Shown one piece after another: positions 27,272 to 36,945 of a DNA stretch of 64,000 nt (the first letter of the stretch is position 1; each line of letters opens with the position of its first letter). Where the stretch lies: contig NZ_CP012373.2 in assembly GCF_001305575.3 (NCBI RefSeq), positions 2,046,001 through 2,110,000 on the forward strand, given 5' to 3'. The translations under genes and the position numbers were made by a program. This DNA comes from Beggiatoa leptomitoformis (GTDB lineage: Bacteria; Pseudomonadota; Gammaproteobacteria; Beggiatoales; Beggiatoaceae). Below the pieces are notes generated by a model that saw nothing but the letters and a program-made list of their open reading frames with translations, ran no database searches and was not told where the DNA came from.

Positions 27272-29563
27272 ATGAATACTACCGCATCCAATAATACATC
27301 TTCTACTGTTACCTCTTTATTTGACACTCCCGCTATGGAACGGTTACACCGTTGGCGGCGTTTGAAAGATAAAATCGCCCGCCATGGTATGACTGTCGGT
27401 GGCTCAAGCGTGATTGTTGCCGTTGTCCTTATTTTCTTCTATCTGCTTTATGTTGTTTTTCCCTTGTTATTGCCTGCACGAATGGAGGCGGTTAAGCAAT
27501 ATGCGCTGCCTGTCGCTGAGGCAGGGGAAAGCTTGTATATCATGACGGAAGAACGGGGGGAAATTGGTGTTCGTTATACTGTGACAGGTCAAGTGGTTTT
27601 TTTTGATGTCGCAACAGGTCAACACTTGCAAACGCAGAAAATCACATTGCCTGATGGTGTGAGCATTAGCAGTTTTAATACGGCGGATTTTACCAGTAAT
27701 GCGGTTGCGTTTGGCTTAAGTAATGGACAGGCATTGGTGGTGGAAGCCTCTTTTAAAGTCTCCTTTGGTGAGAATAATGCGCGTTCTGTAGAAACTGCTT
27801 TGCGTTATCCGATGGAGCAAGCACCGATTGTGGTTGACCCTAAAGGACACGCTTTATTAACGATTGCCGTGCAGGTAGGGTCTGATGCAAATACCATTGC
27901 AGCGGTAACAGACGATAATCGCTTGGTATTAACGGGTGTTACAAAGCAAAAAAACTTTATGACAGATGAGATGACTTTACAAAGTGTGAATGGTGAAATC
28001 GCGCTGTCACAAACGGGTAAAGTTGAGCATTTGTTGATTGATAAAGAACAACGGGTTGCCTATTTGGCAGATATTAATGGCGTTATTTTGCGGATTAATA
28101 TTGTAGAGAAAAATGCACCGGTTATTGAGCAAAGCGTTAATGCTTTAGAAAAAGGTGTAACCGTTACTGCGTTAGCCTTTTTGAATGGCGATATTTCTTT
28201 ATTAGTAGGGGATTCTTTAGGTCGTATCACTCAGTGGTTTCCTGTGCGGAATGAAAAAAATGAGTCCATTTTAACGCGCATTCGTTTTTTTCATGAACAA
28301 CGGACACCAATCACCAGTATTGATATAGAACAACGTCGTAAAGGATTTATTGCAGCCGATAGCGATGGGTATGTTGGTGTGTATTACACCACGTCGGAGC
28401 GCGTGCTGAAAATTGAAAAAGTAAGCCCTGCACCGATTAAACAAGTTGCGTTGTCGCCACGTGGTGAAGTGATTCTGGCAGAGGATGCAAAAGGAACAAT
28501 TAGTGTTTGGCATTTAGACAATCCACATCCTGAATCATCTATGTATGCCTTGTGGAGCAAAGTTTGGTATGAAAGCTATTCTAAACCTGACTATACATGG
28601 CAATCTACATCAGCGACCAATGATTTTGAATCTAAGTTTAGCCTTGTTCCATTGGTATTTGGCACAATAAAAGCGGCTTTTTACGCGCTATTAGTTGCTA
28701 TTCCCCTTTCTATTTTCGGGGCGATTTATGCCGCTTATTTTATGTCGCCTGCAATGCGCACGGTGGTAAAACCAACCATTGAAATTATGGAAGCGTTACC
28801 AACGGTTATTTTAGGTTTTTTAGCAGGATTATGGTTAGCACCGTTTGTTGAATCTAACTTACCCGGTGTATTAATGCTTTTGCTCTTCTTGCCTATTGCG
28901 GTGCTTGTTTCTGCTTATGTATGGCATATTCTGCCTAAATCATTTACTGAACGTGTTCCTGATGGGTGGCAAGCGGGTATATTGATTCCCGTTATCCTTT
29001 TTGTGGGTTGGGTCGCGTTTGCGCTAAGTCATCCTATTGAAGCCTTATTATTCGCGGGTGACATGCCTCATTGGTTAACCCAACATGGGATTGATTTTGA
29101 CCAACGTAATGCGCTAGTTGTGGGTATTGCAATGGGATTAGCGGTTATTCCTAACATTTTCTCCATTGCCGAAGATGCAATTTTTAGTGTTCCTAAACAT
29201 CTTACTTCAGGGTCATTGGCTTTAGGTGCAACGCCTTGGCAAACATTAATCCGTGTGGTGATTTTAACGGCAAGCCCCGGTATTTTCTCTGCCATTATGA
29301 TTGGTGTGGGGCGAGCTGTTGGGGAAACGATGATTGTGTTAATGGCAACGGGCAATACACCTGTCATTGATTTCAGCATCTTTCAAGGCTTGCGTACCTT
29401 ATCTGCGAATATCGCGGTAGAGTTGCCTGAATCTGAAGTCAACAGTACACATTATCGGGTTCTATTCCTTGCAGCTTTATTCCTGTTCTTAGTCACTTTC
29501 TTCTTTAACACCATTGCAGAAGTGATACGCCATCGTTTGCGTAAAAAGTACAGTTCACTGTAA
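27272..29563 (+). CDS. pstC: phosphate ABC transporter permease PstC with large N-terminal domain, 763 aa
   Basis: Inner-membrane permease for phosphate import. One transmembrane helix (about 45-68) is followed by an extra domain of roughly 380 residues (about 75-450) with repeated beta-strand units such as GHALLTIAVQ and GFIAADSDGYVGVYY, suggesting a beta-propeller-like periplasmic domain. Five or more membrane helices come from about 465 on, with the permease EAA-type loop SLALGATPWQTLIRVVILTA near 648-667. This long form occurs in several gammaproteobacteria, whereas E. coli PstC has about 319 residues. No PstS gene is adjacent. It is followed by pstA after 125 nt. Confidence 0.95.
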   Translation: MNTTASNNTSSTVTSLFDTPAMERLHRWRRLKDKIARHGMTVGGSSVIVAVVLIFFYLLYVVFPLLLPARMEAVKQYALPVAEAGESLYIMTEERGEIGVRYTVTGQVVFFDVATGQHLQTQKITLPDGVSISSFNTADFTSNAVAFGLSNGQALVVEASFKVSFGENNARSVETALRYPMEQAPIVVDPKGHALLTIAVQVGSDANTIAAVTDDNRLVLTGVTKQKNFMTDEMTLQSVNGEIALSQTGKVEHLLIDKEQRVAYLADINGVILRINIVEKNAPVIEQSVNALEKGVTVTALAFLNGDISLLVGDSLGRITQWFPVRNEKNESILTRIRFFHEQRTPITSIDIEQRRKGFIAADSDGYVGVYYTTSERVLKIEKVSPAPIKQVALSPRGEVILAEDAKGTISVWHLDNPHPESSMYALWSKVWYESYSKPDYTWQSTSATNDFESKFSLVPLVFGTIKAAFYALLVAIPLSIFGAIYAAYFMSPAMRTVVKPTIEIMEALPTVILGFLAGLWLAPFVESNLPGVLMLLLFLPIAVLVSAYVWHILPKSFTERVPDGWQAGILIPVILFVGWVAFALSHPIEALLFAGDMPHWLTQHGIDFDQRNALVVGIAMGLAVIPNIFSIAEDAIFSVPKHLTSGSLALGATPWQTLIRVVILTASPGIFSAIMIGVGRAVGETMIVLMATGNTPVIDFSIFQGLRTLSANIAVELPESEVNSTHYRVLFLAALFLFLVTFFFNTIAEVIRHRLRKKYSSL

Positions 29564-29587
29564 CGCTGTAGTCATGCGGACTTTGTA

Positions 29588-29635
29588 AGATGTGGGATAG
29601 CACGAGTATCTAGCTTGTGCTGTCACATACCCCAC
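29588..29635. other. imperfect hairpin between pstC and pstA
   Basis: Arms around agcacgag...gcttgtgct, flanked by tgtggg and ccccaca, form an extended imperfect stem in the 125-nt pstC-pstA spacer. There is no T-run, so it may be an mRNA processing or stability element rather than a terminator. Confidence 0.35.
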
Positions 29636-29688
29636 AAAAGCTGTCAACGGCATTCCCTAATCAAAAAATACAACCGACCTAAACTCTT

Positions 29689-31344
29689 ATGAAAAACTGG
29701 TGGAAAAGTGGTGCTCCTTGGATTTGGCTAACAGCCTCCGCAGTCAGCGTTAGCGTCATCGTCGTTATGGGCTTGTTGATTCTTATCGCTGTGCGTGGTT
29801 TGGAACAATTTTACCCGTCAGCGGTGATGCAAGCACAATATAAAGAACGCGACGGTACAAGTTATCGTCTCATTGCTGAAATCCGTAGTGAGGAAGAAAT
29901 TCCTGCTGCTCGCTTGCGGGAAATCGGTTTCACAATAGATCAAAACGTTGAATGGGTAGATCGTTATCTGGTCAAAACAGGTAATCGTGATTTGGTTGGC
30001 TTAGATTTTCGTCCTATTCTTGCAATGGACCTAAGCCAAATAGAGTACCCACAAAATTTGATGATTGTAGAACGTTACGAGTGGGGAAATTTTTATGGTT
30101 TCCTGCGTGACGTGAAAGAAAATGGCACGGTCGTGAAGTCAGGCTCGGGTGCGTGGGAGGAATTACAAACGCGCATTACTCGCGCAAATGGATTGTTTAA
30201 AGATATAGAAAAACTTAAAAAACATGATATTGGCAGAGTAAATTACCAGTTAGAACAACTTCGTTTATGGGAACGTCGTTTAGAGCTGAATAACGACACA
30301 GACCCTGATAAACATGCTGACATTGCCAAACAACGCGCCGAATATCAAAAAGAGTTTGATGCAATTCTTGCTAAGGTGGGGGAACTCACCATGCAACTGG
30401 GTCGTGATAGTTTTACGGCAGAAGTGATGGATGGCAAAGTGATTGAAATTCCGCTTTCAAAAGTGGTTCGTGCCTATCTGCCTAACGCCATGACACTCAG
30501 CGAAAAATTAAGTTTTTACTTCTTAAAAATTTGGGAATTCATCACTGAAGAACCGCGCGAAGCAAACACAGAAGGCGGTATTTTTCCTGCCATCTTTGGC
30601 ACGGTGTTGATGGTTTTCATCATGTCCATCTTCGTTACCCCGTTAGGGGTGATTGCCGCCGTTTATTTACGCGAATATGCAAAACAAGGCGTATTAACGC
30701 GGATGATACGCATTGCCGTCAATAATCTTGCAGGTGTGCCATCTATTGTTTACGGTGTGTTTGGTCTAGGATTTTTCGTCTATATGATGGGGAGTACGAT
30801 AGATAAAATTTTCTATCCTGAAGCCTTGCCTGCACCCACTTTTGGCACGGGCGGTATTTTATGGTCAGCCGTTACCCTTGCCATTTTAACCTTACCAGTC
30901 GTCATTGTTTCTACTGAAGAAGGTTTATCGCGTATTCCCAGTGCAATTCGTGAGGGCAGTTTAGCCTTAGGCGCGACCAAAGCTGAAACCTTATGGCGAA
31001 TTATATTACCCATGGCAAGTCCTTCCATTATGACGGGTATGATTCTCGCCATTGCCCGTGCGGCGGGTGAAGTTGCTCCCCTCATGCTTGTGGGTGTCGT
31101 CAAACTTGCCCCCACCTTGCCTATGGATGGTAATTTCCCTTATTTACATTTAGAGCGGAAATTTATGCACTTAGGTTTCCATGTTTATGATGTGGGTTTT
31201 CAAAGCCCAAATGTTGAAGCGGCACGTCCTTTAGTGTACACAACCTCTTTATTACTGGTTGCTGTCATTGTTATTTTAAACTTGTCCGCTATCGCTATCC
31301 GTAATCGCTTACGGGAAAAATACAAGGCTTTAGAATCAGCTTAA
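29689..31344 (+). CDS. pstA: phosphate ABC transporter permease PstA with extended N-terminal region, 551 aa
   Basis: Second permease of the Pst complex. The first transmembrane helix is at about residues 14-36. A soluble segment (about 40-285) of the type found in long PstA proteins follows and contains a coiled-coil-like charged stretch near 165-235. The permease core starts near 300, with the EAA-type loop EGSLALGATKAETLWRIILP near 422-441 and RAAGEVAPLMLVG just after. E. coli PstA has 296 residues, so both permeases here carry matched extensions. No strong ribosome site is seen before the ATG. Confidence 0.95.
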   Translation: MKNWWKSGAPWIWLTASAVSVSVIVVMGLLILIAVRGLEQFYPSAVMQAQYKERDGTSYRLIAEIRSEEEIPAARLREIGFTIDQNVEWVDRYLVKTGNRDLVGLDFRPILAMDLSQIEYPQNLMIVERYEWGNFYGFLRDVKENGTVVKSGSGAWEELQTRITRANGLFKDIEKLKKHDIGRVNYQLEQLRLWERRLELNNDTDPDKHADIAKQRAEYQKEFDAILAKVGELTMQLGRDSFTAEVMDGKVIEIPLSKVVRAYLPNAMTLSEKLSFYFLKIWEFITEEPREANTEGGIFPAIFGTVLMVFIMSIFVTPLGVIAAVYLREYAKQGVLTRMIRIAVNNLAGVPSIVYGVFGLGFFVYMMGSTIDKIFYPEALPAPTFGTGGILWSAVTLAILTLPVVIVSTEEGLSRIPSAIREGSLALGATKAETLWRIILPMASPSIMTGMILAIARAAGEVAPLMLVGVVKLAPTLPMDGNFPYLHLERKFMHLGFHVYDVGFQSPNVEAARPLVYTTSLLLVAVIVILNLSAIAIRNRLREKYKALESA

Positions 31345-31408
31345 TTAAAGACGGTTCTCGTGCTAGGTGATGGGGCGAGAACAACATCCCCACACGAGGG
31401 TAGAAAAC

Positions 31409-32263
31409 ATGCAGGATTTAGACACGATGACGCAACCCAATACAATTACACATGGATTTGATATCGCTTCTTTAGGACGAGGTGAGCCACAGCTCAACTT
31501 AGAACAAGAAGACATCTGCTTAGAAGCAAAAAATTTCAACCTGTTTTACGGTACAAAACAAGCCCTTAAAAACATCAATATGGAAATCCCTCGCAAACGA
31601 GTGACAGCCTATATTGGCCCTAGCGGTTGCGGTAAATCCACATTATTACGCTGTTTTAACCGTATGAATGATTTAGTTGACAGCGTTAATGTGAAAGGTG
31701 AGGTGCTATTAGACGGTAAAGATATTTTTCATCCGTCGATAAACGTTGCCGACTTGCGCCGACGGGTAGGAATGGTTTTTCAAAAACCCAACCCTTTTCC
31801 AAAATCGATTTATGAAAATGTCGCTTATGGTTTGCGTTTACAAGGGATTAATAACCGCCGTATTTTGGATGAAGTCGTAGAAAAATCCTTACGCGGTGCT
31901 GCGTTATGGGATGAAGTTAAAGACCGTTTACACGAAAATGCGTTAGGCATGTCTGGTGGACAACAACAACGGCTTGTTATTGCACGTGCGATTGCCATTG
32001 AACCTGAAGTCCTGTTGTTAGATGAACCCGCCTCAGCATTAGACCCGATTTCAACCCTGAAAATTGAAGAGTTGATTAGTGAATTAAAATATAAATACAC
32101 CATTGTCATTGTGACGCATAACATGCAACAAGCAGCACGGGTTTCTGACTATACTGCATTTATGTATTTGGGTGAATTAATTGAATTTGGTGACACAAGC
32201 ACCCTTTTCACCAACCCCAAAGAAAAACAGACGGAAGATTACATTACAGGACGCTACGGCTAA
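31409..32263 (+). CDS. pstB: phosphate ABC transporter ATPase
   Basis: Drives phosphate import. Walker A is GPSGCGKST, the signature motif is [16 protein letters not shown] and Walker B is [12 protein letters not shown]. The Q-loop is in [22 protein letters not shown], specific for PstB. I start at the ATG at 31409 because gaggg precedes it at normal spacing; an upstream ATG at 31367 in frame lacks such a site. This gives 284 residues with about 45 non-conserved N-terminal residues. It lies in the pstCAB-phoU operon. Confidence 0.96.
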   Translation: MQDLDTMTQPNTITHGFDIASLGRGEPQLNLEQEDICLEAKNFNLFYGTKQALKNINMEIPRKRVTAYIGPSGCGKSTLLRCFNRMNDLVDSVNVKGEVLLDGKDIFHPSINVADLRRRVGMVFQKPNPFPKSIYENVAYGLRLQGINNRRILDEVVEKSLRGAALWDEVKDRLHENALGMSGGQQQRLVIARAIAIEPEVLLLDEPASALDPISTLKIEELISELKYKYTIVIVTHNMQQAARVSDYTAFMYLGELIEFGDTSTLFTNPKEKQTEDYITGRYG

Positions 32264-32331
32264 ACAGCCACAACCCCTTTAGTAAAGCAATGATATGATG
32301 GCATAGCACTGAATAATTGGGAGTAAGTAAC

Positions 32332-33045
32332 ATGATGGAAGAGACCGAACATCACATTTCGCAACAATTCAATCAAGAATTGCGCGAATTACGGAATCAA
32401 GTATTAAGTATGGGCGGTCTGGTTGAAGAGCAGTTGCTAAATGCACTAACAGCTCTCGTCGAATGTGATATTCAACTTGCAAAACGAGTTTATAACTCCG
32501 ACTATAAAATCAATGCGCTAGAAGTTGCTATTGATGAAGACTGTTCACGCATTATTGCACGTCGTCAACCAGCCGCAAGCGATTTACGCTTACTAATCAC
32601 TGTGATTAAAACCATCGGTGATTTAGAGCGAATAGGCGATGAAGCAGAACGCATTGCACAAATGGCAATGCAAGAAGCTGAAGAATCACCTAGCCGTTAT
32701 TTTGTCGCGATTAATCACTTTGGCAATCATGTTAAACAAATGCTTCATGACGCATTAGACGCATTTGCTCGCATGGATGTGGATGCTGCCTTACATGTGA
32801 TTCGTGAAGATTTAAAAGTAGATAACGAATATGACAGCGTTAGCCGTCAATTAATGACCTATATGATGGAAGATACCCGCTCTATTCCCTTAGTAATGGA
32901 CATCATGTGGGCAGCACGGGCGTTAGAAAGAGTTGCAGCCCATTCTCGCAACGTCTGCGAATATGTTATTTACTTTGTACGTGGTAAAGATGTACGTCAC
33001 GTTAGCGTGGACAAAATTGAAGAAGTTGCCCGCGTCCCCAAATAG
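32332..33045 (+). CDS. phoU: phosphate transport system regulator PhoU
   Basis: Cytoplasmic regulator that couples the Pst transporter to the PhoR/PhoB system. It has two PhoU three-helix repeats. The first carries NALEVAIDEDCSRIIARRQP and the second EYDSVSRQLMTYMMED, each with the E/D-x-x-x-D metal-binding pattern. The length is 237 residues (E. coli 241). The start is the ATG at 32332, preceded by gggag; a TTG at 32317 would include that site in the coding region. It is the last gene of the pst operon, followed by a dispersed hairpin with a T-rich tail. Confidence 0.95.
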   Translation: MMEETEHHISQQFNQELRELRNQVLSMGGLVEEQLLNALTALVECDIQLAKRVYNSDYKINALEVAIDEDCSRIIARRQPAASDLRLLITVIKTIGDLERIGDEAERIAQMAMQEAEESPSRYFVAINHFGNHVKQMLHDALDAFARMDVDAALHVIREDLKVDNEYDSVSRQLMTYMMEDTRSIPLVMDIMWAARALERVAAHSRNVCEYVIYFVRGKDVRHVSVDKIEEVARVPK

Positions 33046-33063
33046 ACCGCTTGCAACAGACAC

Positions 33064-33100
33064 AGATACCACCGCGTTAAGCGATGGTATCTATTTTATT
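33064..33100 (+). repeat. dispersed hairpin repeat, copy 5, probable phoU terminator
   Basis: Stem agatacca/tggtatct around ccgcgttaagcga, followed by attttatt, 19 nt past the phoU stop. The position and T-rich tail suggest it acts as a terminator between the convergent phoU and pgeF genes. Confidence 0.65.
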
Positions 33101-33112
33101 AATCTTAAAACA

Positions 33113-33844
33113 CTATTCCATCCAAATTAAACTTGCCATTCTGCCTGTTACTGGTTCACGTCGATAAGAGAAAAACCGCTCTTTTTCAGTAAATGTGCAG
33201 TAATCTCCCCCATAAATGACCGTAATTCCCATTCTTCGTAAACGTTGTCTAGCCAATTCATACAAATCTGCCCACCAATGTTGTGCGCGACTCGCCCGAA
33301 AAGCAATTGCAGACTCAGGATGTTGTGTGACAAAGGCTTGATAAACCTCATCACCCACTTCAAATGCTTGCTGACTAATACACGCCCCAAGCCAAACCAA
33401 GACTTGTTCGGATGGTAATGCTAACTGTTGCACGGTATTTTCTAACACACCATTTAGTAAACCACGCCAACCTGCATGAGCCGCTGCAACCTGTGTACCT
33501 GCCTTATCACAAAACAACACAGGTAGACAATCTGCTGTCAAAATTGCGCAAACATATCCCACTGTTTTCGTCGTTGCCGCATCAGCAATGCCATCAACGG
33601 GCGGATGTTCAAGCGTTGCGACAACCGTACCGTGTACTTGCTTCAGCCACAATGGTTCACGCGGTAATTGCAGGCTATTACATAACAACGCCCGATTTTT
33701 TAATACCTGCACGGGGGCATCACCAACATGGTCACCTAAATTAAAACCATGATATGGCATAGAACTGTAACCCCCTTGACGAGTGGTACAATAGGCTTTA
33801 ACACGTGCGGGTGCTGTCCACTGCGGAATAATAAAATCTAACAT
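33113..33844 (-). CDS. pgeF: peptidoglycan editing factor PgeF (multicopper polyphenol oxidase/YfiH family), 243 aa
   Basis: Family enzyme that removes L-Ser-containing peptides from UDP-MurNAc precursors. Motifs visible are TRQGGYSSMPYHGFNLGDHVGD (spread over residues 20-41), WLKQVHG with a metal-site His, ADCLPVLFCD and AAHAGWRGLLNGVLE with the second and third metal ligands (Cys and His). The length is normal. It is convergent with phoU. The C-terminus contains YRREPVTGRMASLIW, typical of the family. Confidence 0.93.
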   Translation of the reverse strand: MLDFIIPQWTAPARVKAYCTTRQGGYSSMPYHGFNLGDHVGDAPVQVLKNRALLCNSLQLPREPLWLKQVHGTVVATLEHPPVDGIADAATTKTVGYVCAILTADCLPVLFCDKAGTQVAAAHAGWRGLLNGVLENTVQQLALPSEQVLVWLGACISQQAFEVGDEVYQAFVTQHPESAIAFRASRAQHWWADLYELARQRLRRMGITVIYGGDYCTFTEKERFFSYRREPVTGRMASLIWME

Positions 33845-34079
33845 AATATGAATTCACTCAAATTAAGCCTGTCTGAATCAAAATTTACTAACATTCAGCA
33901 TTAAAAGCAAAAAATAACATTTTTGTGTCTATCAATCATGACAGTTCTAAAAACACCGACTTAAACAAAATTTGGCACTGCCTGTGCTTCAATTAACCCC
34001 TTATTGACCCATAACAAATTCGCCTGCTTATTTGCTATGATGTTTAAAATACTCACTGTCGCCAATACACACCTACGCT
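33845..34079. other. intergenic region with a tctgaat half-palindrome
   Basis: At about 33868 the sequence gtctgaatcaaaatttac matches one end of the palindromic repeat family. A matching right end is not evident. No other feature. Confidence 0.4.
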
Positions 34080-35213
34080 ATGAAAGATAAAGACATTTTC
34101 CCAGATGAAGAACAATGGTCAAAAATCCAGCAACTCTATTGGGATATGTGGCTTGCTATCAGTAATCAACTATTACAGCATAAAACGCAACAAGCAAATG
34201 TAACAGAAGATAATCCTCCGCCTTTACAAGCCATTGAACCTTGGATAGAAAGTATTGAATTGTGGTGGCAAGTATTATCCTCCGTTACCCCTACAGATAA
34301 TCAAACGGTTCTGCGTAAATTTATTGATCAAGGAAAAAATTATTTTCAGTTCAATAATGAATTTATTAAGGCTTTTCAAACACTAATTAATGCACCAGCA
34401 GAGACACAGGAAAGCATTACGCTGATTGAAGATGGTTTGCGCCTTTTACAAGAAAATCTGCTTAACTATCTAAAAGAGAAAAAAAATATTCCCGGTTTTT
34501 GGGATTTACCGCTGGACAATTGGGGACACACATTATCCCTCTTGTCTGCTTTTCCGGGAGATTTCTTACAAAATCTTAACGCGCAAGTCAAATCTGAAGA
34601 GATAACTAAAGAGAAGATGACACAATTGTTGTCTATGCCTGCTATCGGTTATACGCGAGAATGGCAAACGCGATTGCAAAAGGGATTACAATTATTGATT
34701 GCTCATCAAACAGCACAGAGAGATTATAGCCATCAATTTCAGCGTATTGTTACTCGTACAATTGAATTGTTACGTGATAAGCTTATCCATCGTGCAAATA
34801 AAGCACAACCCATTGATAATTTGCGTTGTTTATATAATGAGTGGGTTGATTGTGGCGAATTAGCTTATGCCGAAATTGTAACTACTGAAGAATATAGCAT
34901 TGTTAATGCGCGTTTAATTAATAGTTTGATGGCTTGGAAACGTCATGAACAACAAACGATAGACGAAATATTAGGTGCGTTAAACATGCCCACTCGACGG
35001 GGTTTAAACACCTTGCACAAACGTATGCAGGAAATGCGTCGAGAAATAAAAAAGACCGCAATGGAAGAACCGTTGCAAACGAAAGAAGTCTTGTCATACG
35101 ATGATTTAAAAGATGAAATTAAAGCCTTACGTGCAGAGATTGAATTAATTAAACGCGCTGACAAAAAAGCAACTCTCCGTCACACGACAAAACCAACTAA
35201 AGGGGATGAATAA
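34080..35213 (+). CDS. phaE: PhaE-like subunit of class III poly(3-hydroxyalkanoate) synthase, 377 aa
   Basis: Mostly helical, soluble. The region PAIGYTREWQTRLQKG near residues 197-212, LRCLYNEWVDCGELAYAE near 255-272 and the C-terminal ALNMPTRRGLNTLHKRMQEM are the conserved PhaE signatures. PhaE has no catalytic residues and activates a short (about 355 aa) class III PhaC. Here no short PhaC is adjacent, and the only phaC in the window is the 612-aa class I enzyme. The last 30 residues are Lys/Glu-rich coiled coil. It may pair with a class III PhaC elsewhere in the genome. A 66-aa gene follows. Confidence 0.8.
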   Translation: MKDKDIFPDEEQWSKIQQLYWDMWLAISNQLLQHKTQQANVTEDNPPPLQAIEPWIESIELWWQVLSSVTPTDNQTVLRKFIDQGKNYFQFNNEFIKAFQTLINAPAETQESITLIEDGLRLLQENLLNYLKEKKNIPGFWDLPLDNWGHTLSLLSAFPGDFLQNLNAQVKSEEITKEKMTQLLSMPAIGYTREWQTRLQKGLQLLIAHQTAQRDYSHQFQRIVTRTIELLRDKLIHRANKAQPIDNLRCLYNEWVDCGELAYAEIVTTEEYSIVNARLINSLMAWKRHEQQTIDEILGALNMPTRRGLNTLHKRMQEMRREIKKTAMEEPLQTKEVLSYDDLKDEIKALRAEIELIKRADKKATLRHTTKPTKGDE

Positions 35214-35266
35214 ACACAATATGTAATACTTATCTCGCTTCACATAAGCATTAAGGGGAAATAGAG

Positions 35267-35467
35267 ATGTCAACAGCTACTATTACGAATACCTTAGAGC
35301 GTTTGGAAAAATCCGCACGTTTTGCGATTGGTGTTCCTTGCGTTGCGTTGGTTGGTAACGATAGAATCGAAGTCATTTCCATATTACGAGCGGGTTTTAT
35401 CACCTTGACCTATAAGCGTAATTACCAAGTGGTTAATCGGAATGATATTTTATTATTAAGTGCTTAA
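35267..35467 (+). CDS. small hypothetical protein, 66 aa
   Basis: MSTATITNTLERLEKSARFA opens a short helix, followed by a beta-rich segment with CVALVGNDRIEVISILRAG and a hydrophobic end. A good ribosome site (aagggga) precedes the ATG. I do not recognise the family. It lies 53 nt after the PhaE-like gene and could be a granule-associated or regulatory small protein, but nothing in the sequence proves this. No transmembrane helix or signal peptide. Confidence 0.65.
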   Translation: MSTATITNTLERLEKSARFAIGVPCVALVGNDRIEVISILRAGFITLTYKRNYQVVNRNDILLLSA

Positions 35468-35575
35468 AAAATGAGAAGTTATCTGTATATTCTTTCGCAT
35501 TATCTTTAAAAAATTGACGTTGACGTAAAAGTTAAAAATAAACAACGCAATAAACTACCAAAGGAACTAAATCAA

Positions 35576-36742
35576 ATGTCTGCATTCACGACACTCAATT
35601 TCGCATTAGGCGAAACAGCCGACCTGTTACGCACATCTATCGCACAATTTGCCGAGATAGAAATAGCCCCGCGCGCCGCAATGATTGACCAACAAAATGA
35701 TTTCCCTAGCGATTTATGGGAAAAAATGGGCGATTTAGGTCTATTGGGCATTACCATTCCAGAAGAATATGGTGGTGCGGGCATGGGCTATTTAGAGCAT
35801 GTGATTGCAATGGAAGAAGTAAGCCGTGCCTCTGCCTCTGTGGGGTTAAGCTATGGAGCGCATTCTAATTTATGCGTTAATCAAATCAACCGTAATGGTA
35901 ATCATGAACAAAAACAACGGTTTTTACCTAAACTAATCAACGGCAAGTATGTCGGTGCATTAGCGATGAGCGAGCCGAATGCAGGGTCTGATGTAGTCAG
36001 TATGAAATTACGCGCCGATAAACAAGGCGACCGTTACGTTTTAAATGGCAATAAAATGTGGATTACCAACGGTTGTGACGCGGATGTACTGGTTGTTTAC
36101 GCTAAAACTGATATAAATGCGGGTTCAAAAGGAATTACGGCATTCCTGATTGAAAAAGGCTTTAAAGGTTTTTCTACGGCTCAAAAGCTCGATAAATTAG
36201 GAATGCGTGGTTCAAACACATGCGAATTGGTTTTTCAAGATTGCGAAGTGCCTGAAGAAAATATTCTTGGTACATTGAATAAAGGCGTAAAAGTATTAAT
36301 GAGCGGCTTAGATTACGAGCGCGTGGTGTTATCTGGCGGCCCTTTGGGGATTATGCAAGCCTGTTTAGATGTGGTTATTCCTTATCTGCATGACAGAAAA
36401 CAATTTGGGCAATCCATTGGTGAATTCCAATTAATGCAAGGCAAACTGGCAGATATGTACACAACATTAAACTGTTGCCGTGCCTATGTTTATACGGTTG
36501 CGAAAGCCTGTGACCGTGGTGAAACCACCCGCAAAGATTCAGCAGGCGTGATTTTATATGCGGCTGAAAGAGCAACACAATTAGCATTAGAAGCGATTCA
36601 ATGTTTAGGGGGAAATGGCTATATTAATGAATATCCCACAGGACGTTTATTAAGAGATGCCAAACTCTATGAAATTGGTGCAGGCACATCAGAAATTCGC
36701 CGCATGTTAATTGGACGTGAATTATTTAACGAAACCAGATAA
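35576..36742 (+). CDS. liuA: isovaleryl-CoA dehydrogenase, 388 aa
   Basis: FAD-dependent acyl-CoA dehydrogenase of leucine breakdown. Motifs: [13 protein letters not shown] (residues 128-140), [19 protein letters not shown] (161-179), and [20 protein letters not shown] near 335-354. In this subfamily the catalytic base is the Glu in the [16 protein letters not shown] segment, here Glu248, as in IVD (Glu254 in human) rather than the later position of other acyl-CoA dehydrogenases. The active-site loop SYGAHSNLC (92-100) is also diagnostic. The partner genes liuB and liuD (methylcrotonyl-CoA carboxylase) are not in the window. A purine-rich site precedes the ATG. Confidence 0.94.
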   Translation: MSAFTTLNFALGETADLLRTSIAQFAEIEIAPRAAMIDQQNDFPSDLWEKMGDLGLLGITIPEEYGGAGMGYLEHVIAMEEVSRASASVGLSYGAHSNLCVNQINRNGNHEQKQRFLPKLINGKYVGALAMSEPNAGSDVVSMKLRADKQGDRYVLNGNKMWITNGCDADVLVVYAKTDINAGSKGITAFLIEKGFKGFSTAQKLDKLGMRGSNTCELVFQDCEVPEENILGTLNKGVKVLMSGLDYERVVLSGGPLGIMQACLDVVIPYLHDRKQFGQSIGEFQLMQGKLADMYTTLNCCRAYVYTVAKACDRGETTRKDSAGVILYAAERATQLALEAIQCLGGNGYINEYPTGRLLRDAKLYEIGAGTSEIRRMLIGRELFNETR

Positions 36743-36808
36743 TTTTTTTAATACAGTTAGATACGCAACGATAAGAAAACGGAACGTGTCAAACAAGATA
36801 AACAGCAT

Positions 36809-36892
36809 GATTGTTTGAATTAGAACTTTTAGACCTGATAGATATAAAAAATAATGGCATTGATAACACTGAAAATTCTGATTCAAACAGTC
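36809..36892. repeat. imperfect palindrome, tttgaat-type ends
   Basis: Left arm gattgtttgaattagaactt and right arm aattctgattcaaacagtc are inverted repeats of each other. The unit occupies most of the gap before the ABC-2 permease gene. Confidence 0.6.
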
Positions 36893-36945
36893 TTTAATCA
36901 AAAAATAACCCATTCTTTCCTGCTGGCACTAACAGAAAATAAACG

